Shown piece after piece: positions 9,989 through 21,549 of a stretch of 64,000 nucleotides of DNA. The stretch's first letter is position 1; the number at the start of each line of letters is the position of its first letter. The stretch lies in the NCBI RefSeq assembly GCF_004519405.1, contig NZ_SGWI01000001.1, positions 682,001 through 746,000 on the forward strand, given 5' to 3'. The translations under genes were made by a program, and so were the position numbers. Below the pieces are notes generated by a model. It saw only the letters and a program-made list of their open reading frames with translations. It was not told where the DNA came from and did not search any database. This DNA is from Pseudomonas sp. BCA17 (lineage in GTDB: Bacteria > Pseudomonadota > Gammaproteobacteria > Pseudomonadales > Pseudomonadaceae).

Positions 9989-10008
9989 GGTGGGAGCAGG
10001 CCCCCACC
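9989..10008. repeat. Short palindrome between bdhA and the acetoacetate-CoA ligase gene
   Basis: GGTGGG-AGCAGGC-CCCCACC is a degenerate member of the GTGGGAGC...CCCAC repeat class seen elsewhere in the window. It could weaken or process the transcript between the second and third operon genes. Confidence 0.5.
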
Positions 10009-10058
10009 TTTGATTGATGTCGACTGGCCAATTCACACAAGAATAAGAGACTGTGCCG

Positions 10059-12014
<1,956 letters not shown>

Positions 12015-12089
12015 GGAAAAAAGGTTTCAGCCCTGACGCACTCATTTGAAGACAAACGCCCAATGCATGCTATTTTTCGAGGGGTAGTC

Positions 12090-12119
12090 AGCCGCTCCCG
12101 TCTCACGGGATAATCGGCT
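12090..12119 (+). terminator. Hairpin downstream of the acetoacetate-CoA ligase gene
   Basis: Nested inverted repeats: AGCCG (12090-12094) with CGGCT (12115-12119), and inside them TCCCGT-CTC-ACGGGA (12096-12110). A short TTTG follows. It sits 75 bases after the ligase stop and 37 bases before the next gene, so it probably closes the hydroxybutyrate operon. Confidence 0.45.
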
Positions 12120-12156
12120 TTGTCGTATTTCAAAGCGTTATGCGTAGGGCTTTTTC

Positions 12157-14694
12157 ATGAATGGAACATCCACCGACAGCGAAGCAGCAGTCTTGATCGC
12201 GCGGCTGGACTGGGCGCAAAGCCCACTCGGTGATGCCAGGGATTGGCCGCAAAGTCTGCGCACCGCCGTCGATATCGTCATCCACTCACCGATGCCGATG
12301 CTGCTGCTGTGGGGCAGCCAGCTCACTCAACTCTACAATGATGGCTTCGCCGCGCTCGCGGGCGACAAGCACCCCCAGGCATTGGGCCGACCGGCACATG
12401 AAACCTGGCCGGAGCTCGAGAGCTTCACCGCACCGATCTACGAGGCGGTCCTCGGCGGGCAGGCACGCACCTTCAGCGAACAGCGCTTCGTCTTGCAGCG
12501 CAACCATCGCGACACCGAAATCTGGCTCGACCTGACCTACAGCCCGGTACGCGATGAACGCGGCACGGTGGCCGGCATCCTGGTCACCGCCATTGAAACC
12601 AATGAACGCCGCAGCAAAGCCCTCGAACTGCAGCGGCGCTCCGAAGACAGCCTCAAGGCCCAACACAGCACCGAGCAACGCCTGCAGCTTGCGCTGGCCG
12701 CAACCGACGCCGTGGGCACCTGGGATTGGGATATCGGCGAAGACCGTTTTATCGCCGACGCGCATTTCGCCTACCTGCACGGCGTCGACCCGGAAGACGC
12801 CGACCTGTTGCCGATCAGCGCTTACCTGCAAGGCGTACACCCCGAAGACCGTGGCACGGTGGCGCGCAGCATCAAGCACTGCATCACCTTCGGCACCGAA
12901 TACGCCGAGGAATATCGCTTGTTGCAAGCCGACGGCCAGGTACGTTGGGTGTTTGCCCGGGGTCGTTGCTACAAGGATCATCAGGGCCGTCCGGCACGCT
13001 TCCTCGGTGCCGCACTGGACCTGACCGAACGCAAGCACACCGAACAGGCACTGCGTCAAAGCCAGACCGAGCTGCAACTGATCATCAACGCCATGCCGGT
13101 GCTGATCGGCTATGTCGACCACGAAGAGCGCTTTCGCCTGAACAACAGCGCCTACCTCGACTGGTACGGCCTGACGCCCCAGGAACTGTACGGTAAAAGC
13201 ATTCGTGAAGTGCTCGGCGACGATGTATACGCCGGGCGCGCGGACAAGATCGCCGCAGCGCTCAAGGGCAAGGCGTGCAGTTTCCTGACCGTCACCCCCC
13301 ATCGCGACGGCCGGCCGCGCCATGCCTTGATGAAGTACCTGCCGCGTTTCAGTAATGACGGTTCGGTAAACGGCTTCTACATTTTTGTGATCGACGAGAC
13401 CGAACGCATCCTCACCGAAGAGGCTTTGCGTCACCTCAACGAAAACCTTGAAGAGCGCGTGGCCCAGCGCACCCAGGCGCTGGCCGAGGCCAACCAGCGC
13501 CTGCAAAACGAAATGTTCGAGCGCGAGCGCGCCGAAGACGCGCTGCGCCATGCGCAGAAGATGGAAGCGGTAGGCCAGCTCACCGGCGGCATCGCCCACG
13601 ACTTCAACAATATGCTCACCGGCATCATCGGCAGCCTGGACCTGATGCAGCGCTATATCGCCGCCGGGCGCAGCGACGAAATTGGCCGGTTCACCGACGC
13701 GGCGGTGTCCTCCGCTCACCGCGCGGCCGCCCTCACCCACCGCTTGCTGGCGTTCTCGCGGCGCCAGTCGCTGGACCGTCGACCGATCGACCCCAACCAG
13801 TTGGTGGCGTCCCTGGAAGATCTGTTCCGCCGTACCAAAGGCGCGCATATCACGCTCAAGGTGCAATTGGGCAAGGACATCTGGCCCGTCAACACCGATG
13901 CCAGCCAACTGGAAAACGCCCTGCTCAACCTGGTAATCAACGCACGCGACGCCATGCCCGACGGCGGTGAATTGCTCATAGAAACCGCCAACAGCTACCT
14001 GGACGGTACCGATATCACCACACTGGAGCCGGTCAAGGCCGGTGACTACGTGATGCTCGGCGTGTGCGACAACGGCACCGGCATGGCGCCGAAAATCCTC
14101 GCCAAAGCCTTCGACCCGTTCTTCACCACCAAACCCATCGGCCAGGGCACGGGCCTGGGGTTGTCGATGATCTACGGCTTTGCCCAGCAGTCCGGCGGCC
14201 ATGTGACCATTCACAGCGAACCGGGCCAGGGCACCTGCGTGCGCCTGTACCTGCCGCGCCTGTATGGCACCGCGCTGGAAAGCAGCCAGCCCAGCAACTC
14301 GAGCGAAGCCCCGCTGGCATTGGCCGGTGAGTCCGTCGTGGTGGTCGAGGACGACCCCGCCGTGCGTATGCTGGTGGTCAATGTGCTGGGTGAACTGGGC
14401 TACACCGCGCATCAGGCAGCCGACGCACGCACGGCGCTGCCGTTGCTGGAGTCGGACCTGCGCGTGGACCTGCTGGTGACCGACGTCGGCCTGCCGGGCA
14501 TGAACGGCCGGCAACTGGCGGAAATCGCTCGCCAGCACCGCCCGGGCGTGCGCGTATTGTTCATGACCGGTTATGCCGAAAAAGCCGCCGAGCGCCAGGG
14601 TTTTCTGGAAGACGGCATGGACATGATCGCCAAACCCTTTTCCATCGAATTGCTGGCCACGAAAATCCGCAGCATGATCAGCGTTGACGCCTGA
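12157..14694 (+). CDS. PAS-containing hybrid sensor histidine kinase
   Basis: Signal-sensing kinase that autophosphorylates on His and passes phosphate to its own receiver. It has 845 residues and no transmembrane segment. Order: an N-terminal PAS-like domain (1-150, with [15 protein letters not shown]), two more PAS/PAC domains (about 175-300 and 300-420), a coiled coil (about 430-470), HisKA with His481 in GGIAHDFNN, HATPase (DNGTGM, GTGLGL), and a receiver with Asp776 in TDVGLPG. No DNA-binding output is present, so it needs a partner or a phosphotransfer protein. Its N-terminal domain resembles that of the kinase at 37939-39651. The signal is unknown. Confidence 0.88.
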   Translation: MNGTSTDSEAAVLIARLDWAQSPLGDARDWPQSLRTAVDIVIHSPMPMLLLWGSQLTQLYNDGFAALAGDKHPQALGRPAHETWPELESFTAPIYEAVLGGQARTFSEQRFVLQRNHRDTEIWLDLTYSPVRDERGTVAGILVTAIETNERRSKALELQRRSEDSLKAQHSTEQRLQLALAATDAVGTWDWDIGEDRFIADAHFAYLHGVDPEDADLLPISAYLQGVHPEDRGTVARSIKHCITFGTEYAEEYRLLQADGQVRWVFARGRCYKDHQGRPARFLGAALDLTERKHTEQALRQSQTELQLIINAMPVLIGYVDHEERFRLNNSAYLDWYGLTPQELYGKSIREVLGDDVYAGRADKIAAALKGKACSFLTVTPHRDGRPRHALMKYLPRFSNDGSVNGFYIFVIDETERILTEEALRHLNENLEERVAQRTQALAEANQRLQNEMFERERAEDALRHAQKMEAVGQLTGGIAHDFNNMLTGIIGSLDLMQRYIAAGRSDEIGRFTDAAVSSAHRAAALTHRLLAFSRRQSLDRRPIDPNQLVASLEDLFRRTKGAHITLKVQLGKDIWPVNTDASQLENALLNLVINARDAMPDGGELLIETANSYLDGTDITTLEPVKAGDYVMLGVCDNGTGMAPKILAKAFDPFFTTKPIGQGTGLGLSMIYGFAQQSGGHVTIHSEPGQGTCVRLYLPRLYGTALESSQPSNSSEAPLALAGESVVVVEDDPAVRMLVVNVLGELGYTAHQAADARTALPLLESDLRVDLLVTDVGLPGMNGRQLAEIARQHRPGVRVLFMTGYAEKAAERQGFLEDGMDMIAKPFSIELLATKIRSMISVDA

Positions 14695-14744
14695 GTTCAG
14701 GCATAATCGCGCGCCCTTACGTTCGACCGTTGCAAGGTAACAAG

Positions 14745-15020
14745 ATGAAAGCCCAAGCCCGTCATATCCTGGTGAAAACCAGTGAAGAAGCCGAACAGCT
14801 CAAGCAGCGCATTGCCAAGGGCGAAGCGTTTGATGTGCTGGCCAAGAAGTACTCCACCTGCCCGTCGGGCAAGCGCGGCGGTGACTTGGGCGAAGTACGG
14901 CCAGGGCAGATGGTCGGAGCGATTGATGCGGTGATCTTCAAGAAGCCGGTCAAGGTGGTTCACGGGCCGATCAAGAGCAAGTTCGGGTATCACCTGGTAC
15001 AGGTGTTCTACCGCGACTGA
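14745..15020 (+). CDS. Parvulin-type peptidyl-prolyl cis-trans isomerase (second copy)
   Basis: A 91-residue single-domain parvulin with KAQARHILVKT at the N terminus, KRGGDLGEVRPGQM in the middle and KFGYHLVQVFYRD at the end. It is clearly related to the ppiC product at 75-356 but diverged along its length. The ATG at 14745 is preceded by AAGGTAAC; an in-frame TTG at 14730 is less likely. No signal peptide. It stands alone between a sensor kinase gene and the convergent kdgK. Confidence 0.92.
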   Translation: MKAQARHILVKTSEEAEQLKQRIAKGEAFDVLAKKYSTCPSGKRGGDLGEVRPGQMVGAIDAVIFKKPVKVVHGPIKSKFGYHLVQVFYRD

Positions 15021-15053
15021 GTGTTTGGCTCTCGATCCGCCGACGTTGACCAT

Positions 15054-15962
15054 TCACCCAGGGATCAGTGCTCCTGGCACTTGAATCACGCGACTGGCCA
15101 ACCGATGCCCAGCCAAGGCCGCCGCCTCAGGCGCACCACCCTTGAGCCGGCTGGCCAGATACGCCGCACTGAACGAATCCCCCGCGGCCGTGGTATCCAC
15201 CACCGTCTCCACCTTCAACGCCGGCACGGCAAAGCGCTCACCGTCGCAACGAATCAAACACGCCTGCGCGCCGCGCTTGAGCACCACCTCGGCCAGCGTC
15301 GGATACGCGGCGAACACCTGCTCACTGTCGGCATAGCCGAACAACGCACGTTCGTCATCCTCGGTCAGCAAGGCGATATCCACGTCGGCCATGACCTGGT
15401 GATACGCCGCGCGCGCCGCCTCGACACTGGCCCATAGACGCGGCCGGTAGTTGTTGTCGAAGACCACCTTGCCACCGCGTCGACGGGTGTCGACCAGGGC
15501 TCGCAGCAGGTGCCGGCGCCCGACCTCACCGAGTACCGCCAGGGTGATGCCGCTGAAATACACCACATCGTAGCCCGGCAATGCCGCCAGGATCGGCTCG
15601 GCCGCCGGTGTGGTGAAGCAATCACGCACGGCGGCTTCGTTGCGCCAATACAGGAATTTACGCTCGCCCTTGGCGTCGGTCTGGATGCAGTACAAACCGG
15701 GCAGACGCCCGGGCAAGCGCTGGACCATGCCCAGGCCCACACCCTCTTGCGCCCATTGGGCACACATGGCATCGCTGAAACTGTCATCGCCCAGGGCGGT
15801 GACGTAGTCGACACTGCCGGTGTCGCCCAGCTCGCGGCGCAGGTACACCGCCGTGTTCAAGGTATCGCCACCGAAGCTCTGGTGCAGGCTGCCGTCGGCG
15901 CGGTGTTGCAGTTCGATCATGCATTCGCCGATCAGGGCGATGCGTGGGGTCTGGCGGGTCAT
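15054..15962 (-). CDS. kdgK: 2-dehydro-3-deoxygluconokinase (KDG kinase, PfkB family)
   Basis: Phosphorylates 2-keto-3-deoxy-D-gluconate to KDPG, the Entner-Doudoroff intermediate. The 302 residues match E. coli KdgK closely in the stretches I can recall: IGECMIEL at the start, FGGDTLNTAVYL, ERKFLYWRNEAAV, KVVFDNNYRPRLWAS, and the PfkB anion-hole motif DTTAAGDSFSAAYL. I start at ATG 15962 because the residues encoded upstream (to 16016) belong to the end of the neighbouring gene's region. It is the last gene of the minus-strand catabolic cluster, ten bases after the deaminase gene. That neighbour should supply its substrate. Confidence 0.95.
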   Translation of the reverse strand: MTRQTPRIALIGECMIELQHRADGSLHQSFGGDTLNTAVYLRRELGDTGSVDYVTALGDDSFSDAMCAQWAQEGVGLGMVQRLPGRLPGLYCIQTDAKGERKFLYWRNEAAVRDCFTTPAAEPILAALPGYDVVYFSGITLAVLGEVGRRHLLRALVDTRRRGGKVVFDNNYRPRLWASVEAARAAYHQVMADVDIALLTEDDERALFGYADSEQVFAAYPTLAEVVLKRGAQACLIRCDGERFAVPALKVETVVDTTAAGDSFSAAYLASRLKGGAPEAAALAGHRLASRVIQVPGALIPG

Positions 15963-15972
15963 GGCTTCACAC

Positions 15973-17181
15973 TCAGAAACGGGTTTGCAGGGACTCGACG
16001 ACCTGTAACTGCTCATCCACCAGGCAGCCGACCTGCCACTTGTCGAACGTCAGGCAGGGGTGCGAAGTCCCGAACGAAATAATGTCACCGATGCGCAGCT
16101 CGACTCCCGGCGCCACGCTCATGAACGCATGCTGGTCCATCACCGCCGTAACCTTGCACGCGCTCACATCATCGCCCTGTGCCGGCAAAATACCGGCCTG
16201 GTAGCGCTTGAGCGGCACCGGCAGGCCGGCGTCATAGGCCACGTCGCGCTTGCCCAGCGCGATCACCGCAAATCCGGGCTCAGGCAACGACTGCACGTGA
16301 GCCCAGACTTCCAGGGCCGGACGCAAGCCTTCGTTGAGGTCGCTGCGACGGTCGAGCACGCAGCACTGTGCCTCTTTGTAGATGCCGTGGTCATGGGCCA
16401 CATAGCTGCCCGGACGCAATACACTGAGGAAACGACCCGCGGCGTTCTGGGTTTCGAAAGACTCGGCGATCAGGTCGTACCAGGCCGAACCGGAAGCCGT
16501 CACGATAGGCTTGGGCAGGTCGAAAAAACCGTTGTCCTGCAGGTCCACCGCCAAGCGCACCAGGCTGGCGGCGAACTCGCGGATGCCGCTGATAGCGTGC
16601 TCGCCGTGGATCACGCCTTCGTAACCTTCGATACCGGTAAGTGCCAGCGCTGGTTGGGCCTTGATCGCCTTGGCCAGGTCACGCACCTCCTGCTCGCTGC
16701 GGCAACCGCAACGGCCGCCGACCACGCCGTACTCGATCATCACGTTCAGGCGCAGGCCGCGCGCGGCGAAGAACAGGCCCAGGTCGGCGACACTGTCCGG
16801 ATGATCGACCATGCAGTGGAAGTCGAAATCCTTATCGGCCAACAGGTCGGCGATCAGCGCCATGTTCGGCGCGCCCACCAGTTGGTTGGCCATCAACACA
16901 CGACGCACGCCACCGGCATAGGCGGCACGGGTTTGCACGGCGTTGGCCAGGGTGATGCCCCAGGCGCCTGCCTCGATCTGGCGCTGGAACAGCGCGGGCA
17001 TCATGCTGGTTTTGCCATGGGGCGCAAGCTCGGCGCCGCTGTTGCTGACAAACGCCTGCATCCAGCGGATGTTGTGCGCCAGGGCGTCGCGATGCAGCAC
17101 CAGGGCCGGCAGGCTGACGTCACGGACCAGGTGGGCACCCACCGCGGCGGCGCCCTTTTCAACAGCGTTGATGGCAGACAT
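15973..17181 (-). CDS. Fold-III PLP amino-acid deaminase (DSD1/D-threonine-aldolase family), candidate D-glucosaminate dehydratase
   Basis: A 402-residue PLP enzyme of the alanine-racemase fold with the C-terminal metal-binding domain of the D-serine dehydratase/D-threonine aldolase family. Near the N terminus APHGKTSMMP carries the PLP lysine. Near the C terminus DQHAFM and SHPCLTFD supply the His and Cys metal ligands. The general annotation would be D-serine-type deaminase. The directly following KDG kinase suggests instead D-glucosaminate dehydratase, which removes ammonia from 2-amino-2-deoxy-gluconate to give KDG; a Mn2+-dependent PLP enzyme with this activity was purified from P. fluorescens, as I recall. 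Family certain, substrate inferred. Confidence 0.85.
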   Translation of the reverse strand: MSAINAVEKGAAAVGAHLVRDVSLPALVLHRDALAHNIRWMQAFVSNSGAELAPHGKTSMMPALFQRQIEAGAWGITLANAVQTRAAYAGGVRRVLMANQLVGAPNMALIADLLADKDFDFHCMVDHPDSVADLGLFFAARGLRLNVMIEYGVVGGRCGCRSEQEVRDLAKAIKAQPALALTGIEGYEGVIHGEHAISGIREFAASLVRLAVDLQDNGFFDLPKPIVTASGSAWYDLIAESFETQNAAGRFLSVLRPGSYVAHDHGIYKEAQCCVLDRRSDLNEGLRPALEVWAHVQSLPEPGFAVIALGKRDVAYDAGLPVPLKRYQAGILPAQGDDVSACKVTAVMDQHAFMSVAPGVELRIGDIISFGTSHPCLTFDKWQVGCLVDEQLQVVESLQTRF

Positions 17182-17190
17182 GAAATGCTC

Positions 17191-17955
17191 CTATTCGTTG
17201 ATGCGACGGGCCAGGTTGTTGGCGCTTTCGATCAGCACCCGGCGATAGTCGTTGTAATGGGTGATGGCATCGGCACGCGGTGCGACGATGCACAGCGTCG
17301 CGATACTGACGCCCTGCGCGTCCCTGACCGGGGCGGCAAAGCAATGCGTAAAGGTGTCGGCGACACTATCGAAAGAAAAGAAACCGTCGAGGGTGGCCTG
17401 ACGGATTTGTGCCAGGAACGTCTCCAGCGGCAGGCGCTGGCCGTCCGGCAGGATGAAGTCGTCGTGGTCGATCAAGTCGATGATCTGCTGGTCGCTCAGG
17501 TGCCCGAGCAACAGACGCCCGGACGCGGTCCATGGAATCGGCGCGTTTTCCCCGATGTCCGATGAAATACGAAAATGCCGCTCGCCTTCGCGCATCAGCG
17601 CCACGGTGTATTTGCGCCCGTTGAGCAGGCACATCTGCGCAGTTTCGTGGGTCTGCCTGACGATCTCCTGCAAGGCATGGTCAGCCTCGCGGGTCAGGTC
17701 AAAATGACGCAGGTGCGCCTGGCCGAGAAAATACAGCTGGCGACCCAGGTAGACGTGCCCATCCTTGCCCACGGTCTCCAGGATGCGCCGCTCAAGCAAG
17801 GACGCGACCAACTCGTAGACGGTGGACTTGGGGCTGCCGATGCCGTTGGCAATATCATTCGGACGCAGGGGCTGGCCGACTTCCTTGAGAAAATCGAGGA
17901 TATCGAATGCACGGTCCAGGCCTTTGGCGCGGCGTTTGATGGTGTCTTCGGTCAT
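17191..17955 (-). CDS. IclR-family transcriptional regulator
   Basis: Probable repressor of the surrounding catabolic cluster. It has 254 residues from ATG 17955: an N-terminal winged helix (GLDRAFDILDFLKEVGQPLRPNDIANGIG-type region, residues about 8-70) and the C-terminal IclR effector domain (MCLLNGRKYTVAL, then a SFDSVADTFTHCFAAPVRD stretch). A longer reading frame upstream to 18219 runs through the intergenic REP and into ridA and is rejected. The gene is 9 bases upstream of the deaminase gene and probably cotranscribed with it. KDG-pathway genes in other bacteria are often IclR/KdgR controlled. Confidence 0.92.
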   Translation of the reverse strand: MTEDTIKRRAKGLDRAFDILDFLKEVGQPLRPNDIANGIGSPKSTVYELVASLLERRILETVGKDGHVYLGRQLYFLGQAHLRHFDLTREADHALQEIVRQTHETAQMCLLNGRKYTVALMREGERHFRISSDIGENAPIPWTASGRLLLGHLSDQQIIDLIDHDDFILPDGQRLPLETFLAQIRQATLDGFFSFDSVADTFTHCFAAPVRDAQGVSIATLCIVAPRADAITHYNDYRRVLIESANNLARRINE

Positions 17956-18002
17956 GGCGGTAATCGGTCCCGATAAAGATGTTGCTATCAACACAGTTCC
18001 CC

Positions 18003-18028
18003 GTGGGAGGGGGCTTGCTCCCTCCCAC
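18003..18028. repeat. REP palindrome between ridA and the IclR gene
   Basis: GTGGGAGGG...CCCTCCCAC, a 26-base palindrome of the common fluorescent-pseudomonad type. It lies between ridA (ends 18063) and the regulator (starts 17955) and may lower expression of the distal genes. Confidence 0.7.
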
Positions 18029-18062
18029 GTTGGATTTACGGTGTTCTTTAGAGTCGGGGCAT

Positions 18063-18452
18063 TTAGCCTTTTTTCTTGTACGCCACGCAATCGATCTCGA
18101 CCTTGCAGTCGACCATCATGTTGGCCTGCACACAGGCACGCGCCGGAGCGTGTTCCGGGGTGAAGTACTCGCCGAATACCTTGTTGAAACTCCAGAAATC
18201 GCGCGGGTCTTCCAGCCATACGCCAACCCGCACCACATCCTTGAGCTCGTAACCGGCCTCCTCAAGAATTGCCACCACGTTACGCATGGTCTGGCGGGTC
18301 TGTTCGACGATGCCGCCCGTGATGATTTCACCGTCCACCGCCGGCACCTGGCCCGAGACGTAGAGCCAGCCGTCCGCTTCCACCGCACGCGCAAAAGGAC
18401 GTGGCTGGCCGCCGCCGGCGGTGCTGCCGGTGCCGTAACGAGTAATGCTCAT
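18063..18452 (-). CDS. RidA/YjgF/Rid-family enamine/imine deaminase
   Basis: Hydrolyses reactive enamines and imines released by PLP dehydratases. It has 129 residues with the Rid fold landmarks: WLYVSGQVPAVDG, then VAILEEAGYELKDVVRVGVWL, then PARACVQANMMVDCKVEID, in which the conserved carboxylate-binding Arg is present. It lies in the same cluster as a fold-III deaminase whose mechanism passes through such an intermediate, so the pairing makes sense. It follows the ABC ATPase gene by 15 bases. Confidence 0.92.
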   Translation of the reverse strand: MSITRYGTGSTAGGGQPRPFARAVEADGWLYVSGQVPAVDGEIITGGIVEQTRQTMRNVVAILEEAGYELKDVVRVGVWLEDPRDFWSFNKVFGEYFTPEHAPARACVQANMMVDCKVEIDCVAYKKKG

Positions 18453-18467
18453 AAAAATAACTCCTGA

Positions 18468-19250
18468 TTAAAAACGGATGTTCTTCAAAAATTCGGCCAG
18501 GCGCGGCGATTGCGGGCGTTCGAAGATGTCCTTCGACGACCCCTGTTCCTCTATGCGGCCCTGGTTCATGAATACGATCTTGTCGGACACTTCATAGGCG
18601 AAGCGCATTTCGTGGGTGACCAGCAACATGGTCATGCCCTCTTCCGCCAAGCCCTTGATCACGCTGAGCACCTCACCGACCAGCTCCGGGTCGAGGGCCG
18701 AGGTGACTTCATCGAACAACATCAAGCTGGGGTTCATGGCAATCGCGCGGGCAATCGCCACCCGCTGCTGCTGGCCGCCCGACAATTGTCCGGGGAAGTG
18801 GTTGCGCCGTTCCAGCAGGCCGACGCGGTCCAGCCATTTTTCGGCCAGGGCCACGGCTTCGTCCTTGCCCATCTTCTTGACCTTGAGCAGGCCAAGGGTG
18901 ACGTTCTGCAACGCCGTCAGGTGCGGGAACAGGTTGAATTGCTGGAATGCCATGCCGGTCATCGCCCGGTGCTGGGCGATGACGCGCTCGGGGTGGCGCA
19001 CACGCTTGCCGGCGACTTCGCTGTAGCCGATAGACTCGCCGTCCAGGGTGATCTGCCCGCCCTGGAACTCTTCCAGCAGGTTGACGCAGCGCAACAGCGT
19101 GGTCTTGCCCGAACCGCTGGAGCCGATCAACGTCACCACGTTACCGCGCTGCATGGACAGGTCGACGCCCTTGAGCACTTCCACCTGGCCGTATTGTTTG
19201 CGCAGGCCACGAATGTCCAGCAGCGGTTGGTTGGTTTGAGGTTGGTTCAT
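18468..19250 (-). CDS. Polar amino-acid ABC transporter ATP-binding protein
   Basis: ATPase of a PAAT-family importer (GlnQ/HisP type), 260 residues. Walker A is GSSGSGKTT near residue 42, the signature [14 protein letters not shown], and Walker [15 protein letters not shown], with the H-loop in LLVTHEM. The insert [19 protein letters not shown] between Walker A and the Q-loop resembles HisP/OccP rather than GlnQ. It overlaps the permease gene by four bases. Confidence 0.93.
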   Translation of the reverse strand: MNQPQTNQPLLDIRGLRKQYGQVEVLKGVDLSMQRGNVVTLIGSSGSGKTTLLRCVNLLEEFQGGQITLDGESIGYSEVAGKRVRHPERVIAQHRAMTGMAFQQFNLFPHLTALQNVTLGLLKVKKMGKDEAVALAEKWLDRVGLLERRNHFPGQLSGGQQQRVAIARAIAMNPSLMLFDEVTSALDPELVGEVLSVIKGLAEEGMTMLLVTHEMRFAYEVSDKIVFMNQGRIEEQGSSKDIFERPQSPRLAEFLKNIRF

Positions 19251-19909
19251 GGCAAGGCCACCCGCTTTTCAATGTAGCGCCCGAATAACTCGATGGCGTA
19301 GTTGATGACAAAGAACAGAAATCCCGCGAACAGGTAGAACTCCAGGGTCATGAAGGTGCGTGCGATGACCTGCTGGGTGCTGAGCAGCAACTCGGCCACG
19401 CCGATCACCGACAGCAAGGTCGAGGCCTTGACGATTTCCGTGGAGGAATTGACCCAGGTCGGCAGGATCTGGCGCAGCGCCTGAGGTAGCAGCACGTAGC
19501 CCAGGGACTGGTAGAACGTCAGGCCGATCGCCCTGCCCGCTTCCAGTTGCCCACGAGGAATGGCTTGCAGCGCGCCGCGCACGATTTCCGAGACGTGAGA
19601 ACCGCAAAACAGCGTCAGCCCGACCGCACCGGCCTGGAACGCGGTGATTTGCCAGCCGAGGGCCGGCAGCATGTAGAAACACGCCAGCACCAGCACGAAC
19701 ACCGGCGTACCGCGGATCAGGTCGACATACAGACGAAACGGCGCACGCATCCAGAACTTGCCGTAGGTCAGGACCAACCCGGCGACGATGCCGATCAGCG
19801 TGCCGAAAATAATCGCCAGCGCCGAGCAATACACGCTGGTTTCAAACCCCGCCCAGAGGGTGTCCCGGGCGATCCACAACTCATGCAACCAGCTGGGAGA
19901 CTCGTACAT
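19247..19909 (-). CDS. Amino-acid ABC transporter permease
   Basis: Inner-membrane subunit of 220 residues (HisM/GlnP type) with about five helices and the ATPase-docking EAA loop [22 protein letters not shown] start at ATG 19909 ([12 protein letters not shown]), which has AGGAGG just upstream; a longer frame to 19969 overlaps the other permease gene. Four-base overlap with the ATPase gene downstream. Confidence 0.92.
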   Translation of the reverse strand: MYESPSWLHELWIARDTLWAGFETSVYCSALAIIFGTLIGIVAGLVLTYGKFWMRAPFRLYVDLIRGTPVFVLVLACFYMLPALGWQITAFQAGAVGLTLFCGSHVSEIVRGALQAIPRGQLEAGRAIGLTFYQSLGYVLLPQALRQILPTWVNSSTEIVKASTLLSVIGVAELLLSTQQVIARTFMTLEFYLFAGFLFFVINYAIELFGRYIEKRVALP

Positions 19910-19919
19910 GGAAACCTCC

Positions 19920-20582
19920 TTAACGACGGATCGCCAGACGCTGTTCCAGATAACGGAGCAGCATGGCAATGAGGTAACAGGCCGCCACGTAGAGCGCGGT
20001 CGTGACCAGCCAGGTTTCGATCACCCGGTAGCTTTCGACGTTGATCTTGCGGGCGTAGTAAGTCAGCTCGGGTACCGCGATGGCGGCGGCGAGCGAGGTG
20101 TCCTTGAACAGCGAAATGAAGTTGTTCGACAGCGCCGGCAGCACGTTACGCAGCATTACCGGCACAGTGATGTACGCACGGATGCGCCACTCACCCAGAC
20201 CAATGGCCAACCCGGCTTCACGCAAGCCCTTGGGTATATTCAACAACCCCGCGCGAAATACTTCGGTGAGGTAGGCACCTGCGTACAACGACAGCGTGAT
20301 GATGAAGGACGGGATTTTATCCAGGCGTATCCCGAGCGTGGGCAGTGCAAAGTAGATCAACAGGATCAGCACGAGGATCGGCGTATTGCGAATCACCGTG
20401 ACGTACACCGAGGCGAAGATACGCAACGCACGGTGCCGGGACAGCATGGCAAACGCCATCATCAGGCCGATCACGCAGCCGATGGCGATCGACAGCAGCG
20501 CCAGCTCGAGGCCCAGGCCGAGCCCCGCCAGCAAGCTGGGGAAGTCGCGCCACACGGCGGCAAAGTTCAACTGATAGTTCAT
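19920..20582 (-). CDS. Amino-acid ABC transporter permease
   Basis: Partner permease, 220 residues, with the docking motif NIPKGLREAGLAIGLGEWRIRAYI. It pairs with the 19247-19909 product to form the channel. The gap to the next gene is ten bases, so both are read from one transcript. Confidence 0.92.
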   Translation of the reverse strand: MNYQLNFAAVWRDFPSLLAGLGLGLELALLSIAIGCVIGLMMAFAMLSRHRALRIFASVYVTVIRNTPILVLILLIYFALPTLGIRLDKIPSFIITLSLYAGAYLTEVFRAGLLNIPKGLREAGLAIGLGEWRIRAYITVPVMLRNVLPALSNNFISLFKDTSLAAAIAVPELTYYARKINVESYRVIETWLVTTALYVAACYLIAMLLRYLEQRLAIRR

Positions 20583-20634
20583 GGTCGGCAGTACCTGAAA
20601 CGGGGTGCCGTGGACGGCACCCCCGGTTTACACA

Positions 20635-21483
20635 TCACTTGAATTCAACAGGGAAACCAATCGCCGGCTCTGGCAGGTCTACGCCGAACCACTGCTTGAA
20701 CGAGGCTTTGTAGGCCGGGAACTCCACGCCGGTCATGGCCTCATGCAGCGCGGTGTTGACGAAGTTCAGCCAGTCCTGGTCGCCACGCTTGACGGCGCAC
20801 GCATAGGTTTGCGGGCTCCAGGCGTAGGTCGGGCTGCGATAACGACCCGGGTTCTGCACCATCAGGTACTTGACCGAAGACTGGTCGGTGGCGGCGGCAT
20901 CGGCGCGACCGGAGTTCACGGCCTGGTACATCAGGTCGACGCTGTCGTACTGGTCGACCTTGGCCTTGGGCAGTGCCTGGTGCACCAGCTCTTCGGCATA
21001 CACGTTTTGCAGCACGGCCACGGTGACGCCGTCGCCGGCGGCCTGTAGGTCTTCGATCTCTTTGTACTTGCTGTTGTTGGGCAACAGCAGGCCCACGCCC
21101 TCGCGGTAGTACGGCAAGGTGAAGGCAACCTGCTGTGCACGGCTGGCGGTGACGGTGATGAACTGGCAACTCATATCGACCTTGTCGGTCAGCAGGTTGG
21201 GAATACGGGCATCGGACGACTGCACCACAAACTCAACCTTGCTCGGGTCGTTGAACAATCCCTTGGCCACAATGCGACCGATGTCGATATCAAAACCTTG
21301 CAACTTGCCATCCGCTCCCTGGAAGTGCCACGGCGCATTGGTACTGCCTGTACCCACGATGAGATGCCCACGCTTGAGCACCCCATCGAGCTTGCTGTCC
21401 GCCGCCTGCACTTGGCTTGCGAGGGAAGCCGATGCGGCGAAGAGAAAAACACACGCTTTGAACACGGAAGGTCGGTGATGCAT
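20635..21483 (-). CDS. Amino-acid ABC transporter periplasmic binding protein
   Basis: SBP family 3 protein of 282 residues with an N-terminal signal peptide (MHHRPSVFKACVFLF, cleavage near SQVQA). It keeps the features that hold an alpha-amino and alpha-carboxyl group: the Arg in SSDARIPNLLTDKVDM and the Asp in SGRADAAATDQSS. The ligand is therefore an alpha-amino acid or an amino acid-like sugar acid. ATG 21483 is preferred to a GTG at 21492 because CTGGAG lies eight bases before it. First gene of the minus-strand cluster. Confidence 0.92.
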   Translation of the reverse strand: MHHRPSVFKACVFLFAASASLASQVQAADSKLDGVLKRGHLIVGTGSTNAPWHFQGADGKLQGFDIDIGRIVAKGLFNDPSKVEFVVQSSDARIPNLLTDKVDMSCQFITVTASRAQQVAFTLPYYREGVGLLLPNNSKYKEIEDLQAAGDGVTVAVLQNVYAEELVHQALPKAKVDQYDSVDLMYQAVNSGRADAAATDQSSVKYLMVQNPGRYRSPTYAWSPQTYACAVKRGDQDWLNFVNTALHEAMTGVEFPAYKASFKQWFGVDLPEPAIGFPVEFK

Positions 21484-21507
21484 GACAAGCACTCCAGGGG
21501 TTGTGTA

Positions 21508-21523
21508 TTCCGCTATACCGGAA
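21508..21523. promoter_or_regulatory. Palindrome, candidate IclR operator
   Basis: TTCCG-CTATAC-CGGAA is a perfect five-base inverted repeat with six-base spacer. It lies 25 bases before the binding-protein start and about 15 bases downstream of the expected start point of the sigma54-like promoter, where a repressor would block transcription. The IclR regulator encoded in the cluster is the natural candidate. Confidence 0.4.
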
Positions 21524-21549
21524 CTTGGTTTGTAACAACGGAATAGACA

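Noticed and set aside
12286-14538. 750-codon frame antisense to the hybrid kinase gene
   Set aside because: Mirror image of the GC-rich gene. The encoded sequence has no domain and is rich in Gln, His and Val as typical for shadow frames.
14684-14707. Sigma70 promoter for the second parvulin gene (TTGACG ... CATAAT)
   Set aside because: The spacing is only about 12 bases, too short for a working promoter.
16060-17565. 501-codon plus-strand frame across the deaminase and IclR genes
   Set aside because: It covers two clear minus-strand genes and has no coherent domain.
17955-18219. Upstream extension of the IclR regulator gene
   Set aside because: It would run through a REP palindrome and the ridA gene; the family start MTEDTIKRRAKGLDRA fits ATG 17955.
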